Below, piece by piece: positions 27,301 through 39,510 of a DNA stretch of 64,000 bases. Location of the stretch: positions 930,001 through 994,000 of the forward strand of contig JAKNDB010000107.1 in assembly GCA_024305405.1 (NCBI GenBank). Direction: 5' to 3'. The notes below the pieces were generated by a model, which was not told where the DNA came from, did no database searches, and worked only from the letters and a program-made list of their open reading frames with translations. A program made the translations under genes and the position numbers. The stretch's first letter is position 1. Every line of letters starts with the position of its first letter. This DNA is from Dirofilaria immitis (Eukaryota > Nematoda > Chromadorea > Rhabditida > Onchocercidae).

Positions 27301-30300
27301 ACTATGTTAATTTAGATGATGCTTTTGCTTTGAAGCTTATTCAAATTTGTCATTGTTTTTACTTATTATTTTGTATTTGTTAAATTGCACCCGTTTTCTG
27401 TGTCCTTCATTTGTTTGTATTTGTGTCCGTACTTCGTTAGTTTCGATGTGTTGCACAGAGGAATGCTAAAATTCAGATTCGCATGGTCATGAATTGGATG
27501 TTGAAGTGGAAAAAATTTCCAGTGGATATCATGTACAATTTCGACCTTTAACACCAGGTATCCGTTAGTTCATTTGTTGTTAAAGTTAATTTAGAGATGT
27601 AATTATCATGCATGAAATGTATGCATTTTATATATATGCCAATTACAATCACCAGAAAAGCCATTCCATTTATACTGGTAGAGAATATCATTTTTCAGGA
27701 AATTTATCAGTAGTTTAGTAGATATTTTCTTATTACTACAGGAGAGCATGAAATTGACATTGTTATGAATGGTCAACGGCTTGGTATTGGACCATTTGTG
27801 ATGGAAGTGTCGAGATCATCAAAAATTGTTCGCATTCCATCGACTGTTCTTGCTGGCAAAGAGCTTATGTTTGAGTGTAAGTTGCCTTGACCTTAATTTA
27901 AAATACTAATATCCGTAAATAGGTTAATTGTAGAAAGTATTAAATTAGAAGGAAAAAAATGACCATCAAATGATGGGTAAAAAAAATTTCTCTCTATCTC
28001 TTATTATAGGTATTTTAGTCAAATAAATTCAATGTAGAAAGTAAGCAATAAAATAAATTTAATTTTAAAGATCAAATATTATGAGAGAGAGAGAGATTTT
28101 ATAATCTTCTTATAAGTTTCATTTCCTGCAATATTTTTATTTTTAGTGGATATAGATGATGCAACGCAGAAGGATGTGAAATTAGAAATTAAAAATGCCA
28201 GAAATGAATTATTGCCAGTAAAAATGGAAATTGGAAAAGATGGAATTGTTCGAGCTTTTTGCATGTGATTATTTTTTTTTTTTTTAAATGAAATAACTCT
28301 TGGCAGTACGAGTTCTTTAAATGAAATATATATATGTATGTAGCAAGAAGTATAATAATAATGATATAAAAAGTTTTTGATAATCAGTAAAGCTGATAAA
28401 TAGATTTTTAACATTATAATTTTATTTCGTTTATAATAATTTGCATTTCGAAATAATCTAAATACAGAATAATCTATATCAAATTTATTTCTAATATTTC
28501 ATTTCATCTGATCAAGGTATAAATATTTCATTTGATTTGATCAAGATATTTCATTTGATCTGATCAAGGTATAAATATTTCATTTGATTTGATCAAGATA
28601 TTTGTATAAATCCTAAATGAGAAATTGTTATTGTTAGAATTTCGAAATTCTCCTTACTATCTTTATTTGTTTAGATTTCATGATATCGGCCGTTATTCTG
28701 CGGATGTTTTTATTAACGGAATGCCGTACGGTGAACGACAATACGTACGAGTTATTCAAAGTGGTCGTGGTGCTATAGTTGTAAATGATATTGAACAAGC
28801 TTTGGTTGGTTGGTCATCTAAATTGATTGTACAAGCAGAATCTGATGCCGCAAAACATCTGTCTGTTGTTATCGTTGGTTAGCATATTTATAAAATTATT
28901 CAATAAAATTCACATTATCTTTTATCAATAGTTGTTAGTAGCTGAATAATAATAATTATTAAATTATCTGAAAAAAATTTTCAAATAATATATAATCTAA
29001 TTCGGAGGATTGTTTTGAATAATTATATGCTAATTGAAGCAATAAATATGGCATTATATTTTTTTTTGTTTTAGATATTTTGAATATTTTATTAGGAATT
29101 TCAAATTTTAAAGCTAAATGATCTTGTAAATTTTATAACTTTTCGAACTAAAACATATATGAAATTCGTAATTCAGATTCGCAACGAAATCCAATCCCCG
29201 TATCAATGAAGAAACTTCCTGATGAAATATTCGAAGTGGAATTTACACCACGAATCGAAGGTGTTCATAGTATATCAGTACTTGTTGGTGATGAACATGT
29301 TCGAGGAAGTCCTTTCAAAATTGCAGTACTTGATTTGAGTGCTGTACGAGTGATTGGCCTAAAAATGATCATGTTGGCATCGAACAACGTTTTAATGGTT
29401 GAATCCTTCTTTTTTTTTTTTTTGATATATTCATGATAATGTTTATTTAATTTGGGTTGGTATTAAGAAAAGGCAAGAAATATTTCAAAAATTAAATTGA
29501 TTCTGAAATATGATAATTTCTAATGTTGTTGTAGTTGATTGGTCAAATTCGGGTGGATCAAAGGTAACAGTACGAGTAACATGTGGAGGAAAGGAGATAC
29601 CATGCACGATGAAATATGTTAAAAAGGTTTACATGTATGTTCGTTTACACCACGACAAGTTGGACTTCATCTGATAGATGTAATGATTGATGAAATGCTT
29701 CTACCAGGTACGATTTCTTTGAAATAAATTTTAATCTATTTTTTCTCTTTCATAAATTGTTCGTTTTTGTTTTTTTTTTTTTTTAATTTTAATTGTATGA
29801 AATATTTAAAGGAGAAGAATCTTTTTTCATTTATGATTCTTATTTTCTCTAAGAATTTATTTCGTCTAGAATTTTCCTAAATTATTTGATCATTGATTAT
29901 TGATCATTTGTTCTATCTCTATTCCAATGATTGATTGCAAAGAATAGGATATGATTATTTGGGCTTAAAAGAATAGTTAATTCTATTAAACCTAAGTCTA
30001 AGCCTAAATTGTCGTAATTCTATGGTACTTTTTAGGCTTTGTTTTTTTAATTCATAAATTTTGTTATTAAATTTCAGAATGTCCATATGAATGTATCGTA
30101 AACGATGCGGGGTCAGTTCGCGCACGTGGTGATGCACTTTCACGTGCACAACGTGGCAAAACAGCTCGTTTTGAAGTTTCATTGAACGCCAGTGAACGTG
30201 GAGAATTGGATGTAGTAATTTCAGGTATTGTTAATCTTTCAAATTAAATAATTATAAATGAGCTAGAAGGTTGATTTAAATTTTTAGAATAAAGCTCAAT

Positions 30301-31577
30301 GTGAGCATATACATATTTAATGTGAATTTTTAATATTCAAAATTTTTTTCTTAAAATTTTAAATCAATTTATTTCTACATACTATATTGCCTTATCAGAA
30401 TCAATCATTACAATTAATGATATTTGAGAAATTGGTAACTTTTAAATTCAGTGTTTAATGAGAATTCAATCTGTGATGCATTCAAGTAATAATGAAGTAG
30501 AATATATATTATTTTATTATAATAAGCTAATTTCAGGTTTCTATATGTTCATTCTTAATAAAATTATATGTTGCGAAATTTCTTTGTCAAGTTTTATAAA
30601 TTTTCAATTAATTTTAGTTTGCTAATATCATTGTTGCACTTCGTTTAATACGTATATCACGTGTTTGTATTGGCCACGCTGTAATTACGCTAATTTATGC
30701 ATTCTTCCATAATTTTTTTAATTTTTCTAGCCGTATGAATTTTTTTTTCTTTCAGATTCTCGAGGTAGACCATTACCAGTTCGATGTTACAAGCAACATG
30801 ATGATAGTTATTGGGTTGAATTTACACCTGAAAATATTGGTAACTTTTTTTTTTTTTTATCAAAGAATAAAGATTTAATATTACATAAATAAAACTTGTT
30901 GAATAAGAGAAAATTTTGACCGTAGATTTTTTCGATCTATAATATTTATTCCTTAATTTCGTTATTCTATTCAAAGATCAGTAAATATAATTTCATTTTA
31001 GTATTAACTTAGACGCGTTATACTTTGTAATATTTATATCTTTTATAGCACATCCAATAACGGATTCAAAATTTATTTTAACTTATAAAAATTAATTTTT
31101 AATTTCTCTAAATTGATTGATATATATGTTGTTATTTATTGTTGAGAAATATAAAGGAATAAATTCATCTCATCAATTTTAATTTTTTATTCTTACTTTT
31201 AATTAATTAAGCTAGAATATTTTAATTAACAAAGGTAAGATATGTAGATGATATATACTCTATACATTGATTTATAAAATGAATGAAAGAAAGAAAGAAG
31301 CATAGTAATATTACTTTTAATTGATTAAGCTAGAATATTTTAATTAACAAAGGTAAGATATGTAGATGATATATACTCTATACATTGATTTATAAAATGA
31401 ATGAAAGAAAGAAAGAAACATAGTAATATATCATCTAATGAATATGGACAATTAGTATGAAGAAATAAAGAGATAAGAAAGTTATAAAATATTGATAGCC
31501 AAAGCTTACTAAGAATTTTTACATTAAAATATTTCAAGTTAATGAGTAAAGATATGGTATCTAATATATTATTTATT

Positions 31578-31617
<40 letters not shown>

Positions 31618-34600
31618 TGATAATAATCTAATTTTTTTAAAATAATTCAAATATTAAACTTGCTAAAAGAATATAATATTAATTAAATGATACGCAAATA
31701 TTATTAATTTTCCAATTTTTCCTGAGATTACAATCTTTTAGGTCTTCATCAAATTGAAATAACATTTGCTGATGCACCAATAGTTGGTAGTCCATTTAAA
31801 TGTGTAGTAGTCGATCCACGGAAAGTTTTTATCAAAGGTATCAATGAATCATTCGTTTTCAAACAACCTGCGTTAATTACCGGTAAGTTCTTTAAAATTT
31901 ACCACCGGTATATTGTTTTATAGCATAGTTGTTTATAGCATAGTTGCTTGCAACATTGTCGCTATTATCCTTGGAATTATATTCGCATTGAAGAATTTTA
32001 AAATTTATAGTCAATCGCCAACTAGCTGGTGATGGTGATTTAACTGTGGAATTGGTTGATCCATCTAATGAACCGGTACGATTAGATATGCAAACAACCG
32101 CTGATGGTGATGATATTTTCGAATTTATTCCAACAAAAGTTGGCCAATATAAATTGTTCACAAAATTGGCTGGTTTTCTTGTTAATGGTAAAAATTTTGA
32201 TAGTTTTTTTTGATTTATTTTTACCCACTTCATCTTCTGATTTTTTTCCTTTCTATTTCGTTGAAATTTATAAATAGTAGTATTAACAAGAATTTATGCT
32301 ATTTACGCTTTAGGAACGCCACATACATTGATCGTTGAAGAACATAGCAAGCCTACTTTACGTGGGGCCGCAATTGAGCATCCGGTAGAAGTGGAACATC
32401 CAACAAGCATCATTTTTGATGCTAAAAATATAAAAGGAAATTTGAAAATCGATATACGAGGTATCGAATAGTGAATCCATCAAATTTTTTGGAATTTATT
32501 TTTGCTTCTTTATGGTTTCGAATGAAATTTTTTTCGCCTTTTCTTTTCCTTCATTTGAGCAAAGCTTCGAAATTGAAGAAATTATTTATGATGCTTTTTT
32601 TTCAAAGGAAATTTTCAATGAAATAATTTTTTTATTTCTTCAAGAAATTTCCTCTGTTTGATTATGTTTCCTCTTATATCACAACATTTCATTCAATTGC
32701 TTCATTCTATTGAAATGAATTCAAGTTTGATTCATATTTAATAAACTTCTTTTGAGTAAATTCAAGTTTAGTTTATTGTTTAGAATTAAAAATAATCAAT
32801 TATTTTAAAAGGACCAAAGAAAGCGAAAATTCGGCATACTGCAAACAAAAATCCGGATGGAACAACGGAAATTTCGTTTACACCAATGGAAGTGGGCCGT
32901 TATTTGATAAACATTGAGCATAACAATCGAACTATTTCGGGTAATTCCTTTTTCATCGAAAAATTTTTGTTTATTTATCACTAATTTTAAGCAATCAAAT
33001 TAATTCAGGAAGTCCATTTGAAATAGAAGTTGTTGATCCACGAAAAGTGATCGTAAATGATCACATGGCCGATGAAGATGGGATATTTCAATTTGCAGTA
33101 CAGCAGAGAAACATTATTGATGTTGATGCTACAGCCGCCGGATCTGGTGAATTTGAATTACTTGTTTACAAAATTGTTTCCGCCAATTTTGAATACTTCC
33201 AAAATTCCATAGCTAGATAATTTTAATTATAAATTTAATTTATGTACAGAGTTGTGAATGATAATTGAATTGTCTTATCAGTTTTATTTGTCTTAACAAA
33301 TCCTTCTAAACTAAGCGAAATTTCCTGGATTTTTTATGATTAAAAATTTTAGGCAAACTTCGAGCGGAAGTTCGTGATTGGGACGGCAAATCAGTGGCTG
33401 GATGTGATGTCGAATCATTAGGCTATGGCAAATATCGTATAATATATTGTCCTCATCAACCTGGAAAATACGGTATTTATCTTTATTGGTCAGATATAGC
33501 AATCCAAAATGCGCAACCGTTACACGTTATTGCTGAAGGTGAACAACCTTCAACCTCACGTGCTATACCGTTTACGAATCCTATTATGACAGCATCACAT
33601 AATCCCTTAAGATCTCAACCTGAGTAAGTGATTTTAAAATTTTTCTCATAAACTAAAATATTTATGAATGATTTTTGATACATGCGTCTGACATTTTTTT
33701 AACTTAAACTATACATTTAAGTTTTTAGTTAAATTTTAGAATCATTATAATTAAAAAATTAATTTTTAATACCATTCAGTTTATTATGATTAAAAATGAT
33801 AGCCCAATTCCGAGTATGAAATAACATTTTGAATCACTTTTTTGGGGAGAGCGCAAATTTTAACTATATAATAAATTCTCGATAGTTACGGAAATAGTTG
33901 GGTCATTATTGCTGTTCATATCCGTTCTTCTTCAATTCTCGATCTGTATTTTTTGATGAATTTACTATTCCTATTTGTAAAGTTTCCGCTTTTTTACTAC
34001 GAAAAAGTAAGCTTAGAGTAAATCATCAGTTTTTGGAAATGTAAAAACTCTAATTTTGATATGCTTTTATAATCATTGGAATTTAGGGATTATTCATCTC
34101 ATGAAGGTAGCGGGACGGACTACTTGAGAGTGGTACTACGAGGTGAAGGTTTAACGCGGGCTGCCAATAATGAACAAGCGGAATTTATCATCGATGGTTC
34201 AGATGTTTCTAGAGGTTTGCCATTTTCTAATTAATTTTAGCATAATTTATTATTTGTATTTTATTGTAGAGTTTACTGGTTGTAAATGTCAACTGTATAT
34301 TACAAGCGATGATTATGAGAAATTGTCGCTTAAGTGAATATTTCAGATGGACAAATATCGTGTTCGTTGTTTGGACAAAAAGCAGATATCCCGGTGCGTT
34401 TAACTCATCTGGGAAATAACGTTTATAAAGCTGTCTATACACCATTGATACCTGGTATTTATGAGTTACAGGTTCGATCTTATCAAATTTAATCAGATTC
34501 TTCGCTTATCGATGTTAAATTAATTTTATTTCGCGAATCAATTTAATATTTATCGCAACTATCAACTTTTCATAAAAATTTGATGAATCTCAAGAATAAT

Positions 34601-37058
34601 TTTATTCAATACAATAGGATTGAAGTATAGTACTGAACATTGAGAATTTTCTATACTTTTATTATAGGTATTATGGGATGGACATCATGTTCGCGGTTCA
34701 CCTTTCCGAGTACAAGTTGATTTGCATTCAAGTGCTGCAGAAGCTATTAGTATCGATTCAAATACGTTGAAAATGGGAATTGTTAATGAAGATGTGAAGA
34801 CTATTATTGATACAAGGAAAGCGGGACCAGGTATGAAACTTTTTACTTCGTTAATAATATTATTCGTATTGCATCTGATAGTTTCATAAGCAATCATTAA
34901 TTCATCAACAAATTTTCAACAAAATTTCTATTCCTCTATAGGATGAAGAATAGAAACTTGAAGTATTTGTCATGAACATATGGCACTGCTACTTCCTAGA
35001 AGGATGAAGAATAGAAACTTGAAGTATTTTTCATGAACATATGACACTGCTACTTCCTTCCTAGAAGGTCCTAGAAGGATGAAGAATAGAAACTTGAAGT
35101 ATTTGTCATAAACGTATGACACTGCTACTTCCTTCCTAGAAGGATGAAGAATAGAAACATGAAGTATTTGTCATAAACGTATGACACTGCTACTTCCTTC
35201 CTAGAAGGATGAAGAATAGAAACTTTAAGTATTTGTCATAAACGTATGACACTGCTACTTCCTTCCTAGAAGGATGAAGAATAGAAACTTGAAGTATTTG
35301 TCATGAACATATGGCACTGCTACTTCCTTCCTAGAAAATTATTCCTTCACAATATTTCTTCACATATACTGTTGAAATATTATTTAGATCAACGTACATT
35401 GCAGTATTTATTTTGTCATTATTTAAATTTTAACAAAACTCTTGAAATGAGTTAGTTGATTTCAGTATGAAAATCGGAAATGTTCAATTATAATTGGAGA
35501 TTTTTCATAATTTGAAATGATTTAGATTACTGTAGTAGATTCCGGAAAATCTTCAAGTTAAGAATTTGTGAAAGAAGTAGTTTTATTTCGATTATCAATA
35601 TGCTTAATTTTTAGAATACTGTATTTTCGTTTCAGGTCAATTATCAGCACAATGTATGGGACCAACAAAACTTGCATATTGCGAACTTTATGATCATAGG
35701 GATGGTACATATACACTTTCAGTAAGACCATCTGAAATTGGAAAACATACGTTGGGTATATTTTCATTTCTGTAAAATTTTTCTGAATGAATAGTAATAA
35801 TTTTTATTTAATATCATTCAAATAGAGAATGATTTTCTGATATCTTGTTTATTTTGAATTGCATTTTTGTTATATTCCTCTGTGTGTTTTTTTTAAATCA
35901 AAATTATGCCTTTTTTGACATTTGACCTTTTATATGAACGATAAAAATACATAATAAAAAAAAAAAACTAAAAATATGAACAAATTACATTTCAAAAATC
36001 TTCTTCATCTCACTTATTCTAGTTGTTAAATATTCGGATGAACAAGTACCAGGAAGTCCATTTACCTTCAATGTTTCCTATCCACCAGATGCATCCAAAG
36101 TTCGTGTATATGGACCTGGAATTGAGCATGGAATTCTTTCTACGTAAGCTCTCTAACTTTTCTAATGATCTCAGTTTTATTAAATTAATTTCTTTATTCA
36201 ATAATTCTGAATCCATGAAATGTGATCAATATTCATCGCTTGAATCATCATCTTTTATGCATATTCAAAACTGCTTGTTGCAGGTTTAAATCAAATTTTA
36301 TTGTTGAAACGAAAGGTGCTGGAGCAGGACAACTTACAGTACGTGTTCGAGGACCAAAAGGAGCATTTAATGTAGAAATGCAACGAGAAAAGAAACAGGA
36401 ACGAACGATTCATTGCAAATATGAACCAAAAGAACCTGGAGATTATCAGGTTTTATTTTCTATTTCCTATTCTAATTTTAAAATAATTAAAATTAGTGAT
36501 CTTGAGTATTCAGAATATTGGAATACAAGAATTAGACATGCAAACGATATCTTTAATATAATTTCATTTCTTTACTCGAGAATTGAGATGCTAAAATTAA
36601 AGATTTAAAAGTTGGCACCCATTTTTGGATAGTTTATAGTTTGTCACTATACTTTAATACTTACAAGTATATATAGGAATTAATTTTAGGTAGAAGTTAA
36701 ATGGCATGGTGAACATGTCCCGGGATCGCCATTTCTTGTAATGATTGTGGATACCGAACAGGAACTGCAACGATTCCTATGTGGTGATGCACCGTCACCG
36801 CAACCGGTAACTCCGTTCATACCACCTGGTTGGATTGGTACTCCGCCACCACCGCCATTATTCCTCCCTGGACCTCCACCACGTGGTCCACCGTTTCTTC
36901 AATCTCACGTAGCTGCTCTACCTTTGCCATCATCAACTATTCAAGGAATTCCAGGAACGGGAACGCATGGATCCTTGCTGCCATATGGAACAGTGCCACC
37001 ACAACCACCGCATGCAATTCGTACCGCAATGCGGCCTAGGTTTATGAGCGGTTATTGA
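183..37058 (+). CDS. Filamin (FLN-2-like), 3' part of gene, 54 exons, 5' partial
   Basis: Actin-crosslinking scaffold of the cytoplasm/cortex. Exons: 183-324, 618-764, 1979-2062, 2332-2481, 3440-3558, 3926-4071, 4458-4591, 4810-4889, 5133-5274, 8821-8988, 10433-10534, 14004-14193, 14808-14992, 15077-15996, 16636-16738, 17089-17223, 19055-19180, 19754-19897, 20355-20510, 21068-21174, 21869-21998, 22444-22626, 22770-22827, 23016-23138, 23216-23356, 23556-23637, 23994-24131, 24420-24587, 25106-25353, 25859-26065, 26243-26336, 26727-26851, 27018-27087, 27477-27557, 27742-27876, 28147-28264, 28675-28877, 29177-29397, 29535-29707, 30078-30224, 30756-30839, 31742-31882, 32011-32187, 32314-32460, 32812-32940, 33009-33146, 33353-33623, 34087-34214, 34347-34471, 34668-34830, 35636-35755, 36023-36143, 36284-36449, 36690-37058. 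Translation repeats the filamin Ig pattern: VDAxxAGxGxLE, Y..SFTPxxxGxH, V.FNxxxVxGSPF. Phases join at almost every junction; exceptions are one-base indels in A-runs. About 22 repeats are seen. CH domains would be upstream of the window. FLN-2 rather than FLN-1 is inferred from the long linker; filamin itself is secure. Confidence 0.95.
1404..1551 (+). repeat. 36-bp minisatellite, about 4 copies
   Basis: The unit contains TATATTATCACCAACTTTC and repeats about four times. Because 36 is divisible by three it leaves a spurious open frame. Confidence 0.85.
4592..4809 (+). other. Probable GC-AG intron in filamin
   Basis: The exon ending at 4591 is followed by GCAAGC, and the acceptor TTTTTAG precedes 4810. 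Joining them gives ARIYGPDGID, the standard filamin wording. A GT donor six bases downstream is also in frame but would insert Lys-Arg before the conserved proline and is a weak donor. Confidence 0.6.
5275..8820 (+). other. Large filamin intron with microsatellites
   Basis: This 3.5-kb intron is AT-rich. It contains an ACAT/TACA microsatellite at about 7100-7236 and a CAA run at about 8395-8427. Short open frames at 7841-8490 are low-complexity and show no splice-supported coding pattern. Confidence 0.7.
7100..7236. repeat. ACAT/TACA microsatellite
   Basis: An imperfect tetranucleotide array in a filamin intron. Confidence 0.9.
9058..9294. repeat. CAA and TAAA microsatellites
   Basis: A CAA run at about 9058-9091 and a TAAA run at about 9262-9294, in the intron after exon 8821-8988. 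Confidence 0.85.
9797..9861. repeat. ~27-bp tandem repeat, 3 copies
   Basis: The unit is built on ACGATTCACTATCTTTGC, intronic. Confidence 0.75.
11670..12215. repeat. ~79-bp minisatellite, about 7 copies
   Basis: Each unit carries CGAAATAATCATGATAAC and TAGTGATATAGTGAATGC. Copies differ in A-run length and small indels. It lies in the intron between exons 10433-10534 and 14004-14193. Confidence 0.9.
12440..12555. repeat. ~32-bp tandem repeat, 3 copies
   Basis: The unit is built on GTTGATGATAACACCTATAA followed by GAGGGAAAAA, intronic. Confidence 0.8.
16968..17060. repeat. GATAT/GGTAT pentanucleotide microsatellite
   Basis: Imperfect ATGAT/ATGGT array immediately upstream of exon 17089-17223. 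Confidence 0.85.
17434..17601 (+). pseudogene. Bacterial DNA polymerase III alpha (DnaE)-like fragment in filamin intron
   Basis: A 55-codon open stretch inside the intron between filamin exons 17089-17223 and 19055-19180 reads YQNIWEFIQ, then VINKRALESLIKAGVFDS and NRKQLYV. This matches the conserved part of bacterial DnaE (pattern F..F....D.R.VNKR.LE.LIKAGAFDS....R..L). The eukaryotic replicative polymerases belong to a different family, so the likely source is a bacterium; in a filarial-type nematode the obvious candidate is a Wolbachia-derived nuclear insert. It is truncated at both ends, has no start, and the spacing before the NKR motif looks shortened. It is not part of the filamin protein. 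Confidence 0.72.
20712..20935. repeat. ~33-bp minisatellite, about 6 copies
   Basis: The unit is AGGATTTATTTCTGGATTTA followed by TTTAAAATCATTC, in the intron before exon 21068-21174. Confidence 0.88.
21310..21380. repeat. GTT microsatellite
   Basis: A GTT run with GTC interruptions, intronic. Confidence 0.9.
21617..21720. repeat. 33-bp tandem repeat, 3 copies
   Basis: The unit carries CTTTATAGCCTTCATAAAAA. It produces a spurious 11-residue repeat ORF. Confidence 0.85.
23016..23138 (+). other. Lys/Glu-rich charged exon of filamin
   Basis: This exon encodes about 40 residues made almost entirely of K, E and R (for example KEKEERKREEKERLKKEK), a likely single charged helix. It is inserted between two Ig repeats. 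The next exon (23216-23356) enters the correct frame only if one A is removed from the A4 run at 23217-23220, or if the splice site is mis-placed; I found no alternative acceptor that fixes it. Confidence 0.8.
23878..23964. repeat. ~43-bp direct repeat, 2 copies
   Basis: The unit contains TCTATGCCAAGGAATTTGTC and is intronic. Confidence 0.8.
25453..25918 (+). repeat. Tandem duplication (~232 bp, two copies) carrying the start of a filamin exon
   Basis: Copies span about 25453-25685 and 25686-25918, and differ by a few bases. The right copy contains the start of real exon 25859-26065 (IDISCDGNPIAGSPFISKA). The left copy contains the same acceptor and the same residues at about 25625-25685, then a TAA directly after the Phe codon. 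Either a recent tandem duplication or an unmerged haplotype in the assembly. Confidence 0.85.
31197..31430. repeat. ~118-bp tandem duplication, 2 copies
   Basis: Both copies contain GCTAGAATATTTTAATTAAC and AATGAATGAAAGAAAGAAAG. Intron before exon 31742-31882; an AT microsatellite follows at about 31578-31617. Confidence 0.88.
34940..35335. repeat. ~65-bp minisatellite, about 6 copies
   Basis: The unit carries GATGAAGAATAGAAACTTGA and CACTGCTACTTCCTTCCTAG. One copy has a partial internal duplication. It fills most of the intron before exon 35636-35755. Confidence 0.9.
36690..37058 (+). other. Terminal exon of filamin with proline-rich tail
   Basis: The exon completes the last Ig repeat (VEVKWHGEHVPGSPFLVMI) and then runs into about 95 residues rich in proline (for example IPPGWIGTPPPPPLFLPG and GPPPRGPPFL), ending MRPRFMSGY at a TGA. 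Vertebrate filamins end in a dimerisation repeat, whereas a proline-rich tail could bind SH3 or WW domains; that role is inference. Confidence 0.9.
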
Positions 37059-37270
37059 TGAGTTTAAGAAATGTTAAATTGCTTATAATATTGTCTGCTC
37101 CAATTTTATTCACTGCGTCTTGAATATTTTCACTAGTAATTCGTCAGTAGTTTTGCATTATATGTTGTATGTATGTGTGTGTATGTGTGTGTGTATGTGC
37201 GTGTGTATGTGTGTGTATGTGTGTGTGTGCGTATATGTGTGTGTATTTGTGTTGGAATATGTTTTTGCGT

Positions 37271-37276
37271 AATAAA
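37271..37276 (+). terminator. Putative poly(A) signal of filamin gene
   Basis: AATAAA lies 213 bases after the stop codon, just past a GT-rich microsatellite in the 3' UTR. Other AATAAA-like hexamers follow, so the true site needs transcript data. Confidence 0.45.
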
Positions 37277-39354
37277 TCAGCTACTTTTGTGATTTGAAAT
37301 TTGAATTTTCAAGATAGAGAAATTTTGAATAGCTTCGGAATAGAATACCCAAATATCTTTTTCAGATAGAAATTATTGAGATTATGAAATTTTTCTTGGT
37401 TCGATTTTATTTCTCTGTTTTACTCTTATTATTATTGTGATAAAAGTAACGATAAGCATTTTTCAATGAATCAAAAATATTTCGGAGAGAAATTAATTTG
37501 TGCATCCATAAAATCCTTTTCGTTCGTTTTTTTGTAACTTGCAAATTTACAAATTTTTACTGATTTATATGTCTTCATCGAATTTAATTATTTTTCATTC
37601 AAATACGAATAATAAAACGATATAGAAGTCAAGAAATTCAATTTTTGCAATGATTGATGCTCTTGTTGGTTGTATTTTCAGAAATGAACGGACTCCGAGA
37701 AGATCAATATCATTTCCTACTACACCATTTATTTCAGATGTTCGCATAAATTTCTATCAGTTTTTTTTTTTTTTTGAAATTTTTGCAAAATGATAATATT
37801 AAAATCATATCATCTTACATTCTTACTTTAGTCAAAAAAAAGTTTTTTTTGTCATAAAAGTCTCATCTCTCAATTGATTTTAAATATTTGTTTGTTTTTT
37901 TTTAGCATAAAGAAAAAAAAAAGAAACATTTTGCATTAGCATAAAATTTATTTGAACATCTCTTTTATCATTTTATCATCGTACATTTCCATCACATCAT
38001 ATCATATACTGTTGTAATTTTGATAATTTTAATAAAATGTGACATCGATACGATTCAATTTCCTCCTATATATTTCGTAATCATTTTTTTTTGAATCATT
38101 TCTTGAATTCTGTTATCAGATAATTCTTGTTTTAGATAATTCTTATTTTTAGTACCATTCCTTCTTTCTAAATTCAACAAAATCAACGTTGTCACATTTT
38201 TCTCTTTTTTTTTTTTTTTTCAACGATATTGTTCATTTCTCGTCATTTCTTTTGGTTCCTCTCAATTTTAACGCGGCTTTTTTAATATAAATTTCTTGTT
38301 TTTCTCGCTCACTTAATCATATTTTCACGTTATGAGATACGAATTTGCATTAAAAATTGCGAAAAAAAAGAGAGAGAGAAGACGAAGTATACGAAGTATT
38401 CTAATCATCATCACAATGAAATGAAATGTTTAATGTTAAATATAAAATGATAAGTTAATTGATGAAAATTAATATTTCACATATATGCAAAGAATTCTAT
38501 ATCATTTTAAATTTATTGAAATCATTTGCCAAATATGTTTTGTATTAATTAAAGAATTACATTTTGATAGTAAACTATCATCAATCTATAGTTAAAGACT
38601 AAATTCAAATTCTTTTATCAAAGTAAATTTTATATACTAACAAATATTTCAACTTCTATTGATGGCAATTTCATTTATTGATATGGTAGAAATGTTTTCA
38701 CTAAGCATAGATTCATTACGAAATTGAATTCTATATTTCCAAAATGTCAGATCTGATTGATCTCGGAATTATGAAAGTTTCAATGAGTATTAATCAGCAT
38801 TATGATAATTTTTATATTTTGAATGAAGGGTATGAGCTGAATTATCGCCAAATCACTGTTAAGATTATCAGTTATACTAAAATAATTCAATCAAATCTGA
38901 ATAGCTTGTCTTGCTCTTTTCCAATTGTACAAACAGATGATCTTTCCTTTCGTGATAGGAAACACTGAAGGGGTCGATAATAGCATGATAATAACATGAA
39001 AACTAAACTAGTATTAAATTATATCTTAACAGAGGTCAACAATGTCAAACTGAAAACAATGAAATGAGAGAAGAATGAGTTTAGTATTTGAATGAACATT
39101 GTTGTGAAAGTTTTTAATTGGTGAGAGGCTAATTGTGTGATAGATAAATTTTATACGAGAATTTATTCTTTATCAGAGAAAACAATGATGATAATTTCCT
39201 TTGATAAGCTAAGATAAGCGACAAATTAATAATTGAATAAAATGAACAGACAAATGCCAACAATTTGAGGCAATGAGAATCAATCATTCTAACTTATTCT
39301 ACTTTTATTAACTTTATTATATTTTTAGATTCTTATACAAGACGTATTGATATA

Positions 39355-39510
39355 TTAAGATAACTAACTATATAAAAGAGATGATGATAAGGAATGTTAA
39401 CTAACTATATAAAAAAGATGATGATAAGGAATGTTAACTAACTATATAAAAGAGATGATGATAAGGAATGTTAACTAACTATATAAAAGAGATGATGATA
39501 AGGAATGTTT
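39355..39510. repeat. ~37-bp tandem repeat, about 4 copies
   Basis: The unit contains AACTAACTATATAAAAGAG followed by ATGATGATAAGGAATGTT. Confidence 0.88.

Larger units (their letters stand above)
23216..36449 (+). other. Filamin Ig repeats, C-terminal block (about 15 repeats)
   Basis: Successive repeats end in GSPFTCRA, GSPFICHL, GSPFISKA, GSPMICPV, IGPFVMEV, ERQYVRVI, GSPFKIAV, ECPYECIV, GSPFKCVV, GTPHTLIV, GSPFEIEV, LHVIAEG, GSPFRVQV, GSPFTFNV and GSPFLVMI (the last is completed in the terminal exon). Each also shows the Y..xFxPxxxGxH strand pattern. Breaks needing one added A lie at 23569-23572, 29361-29365 and 29621-29625. In the first repeat the strand expected between YKW (exon ending 23637) and GDHEIEVKYAG (exon from 23994) is missing or very short. 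Confidence 0.92.
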
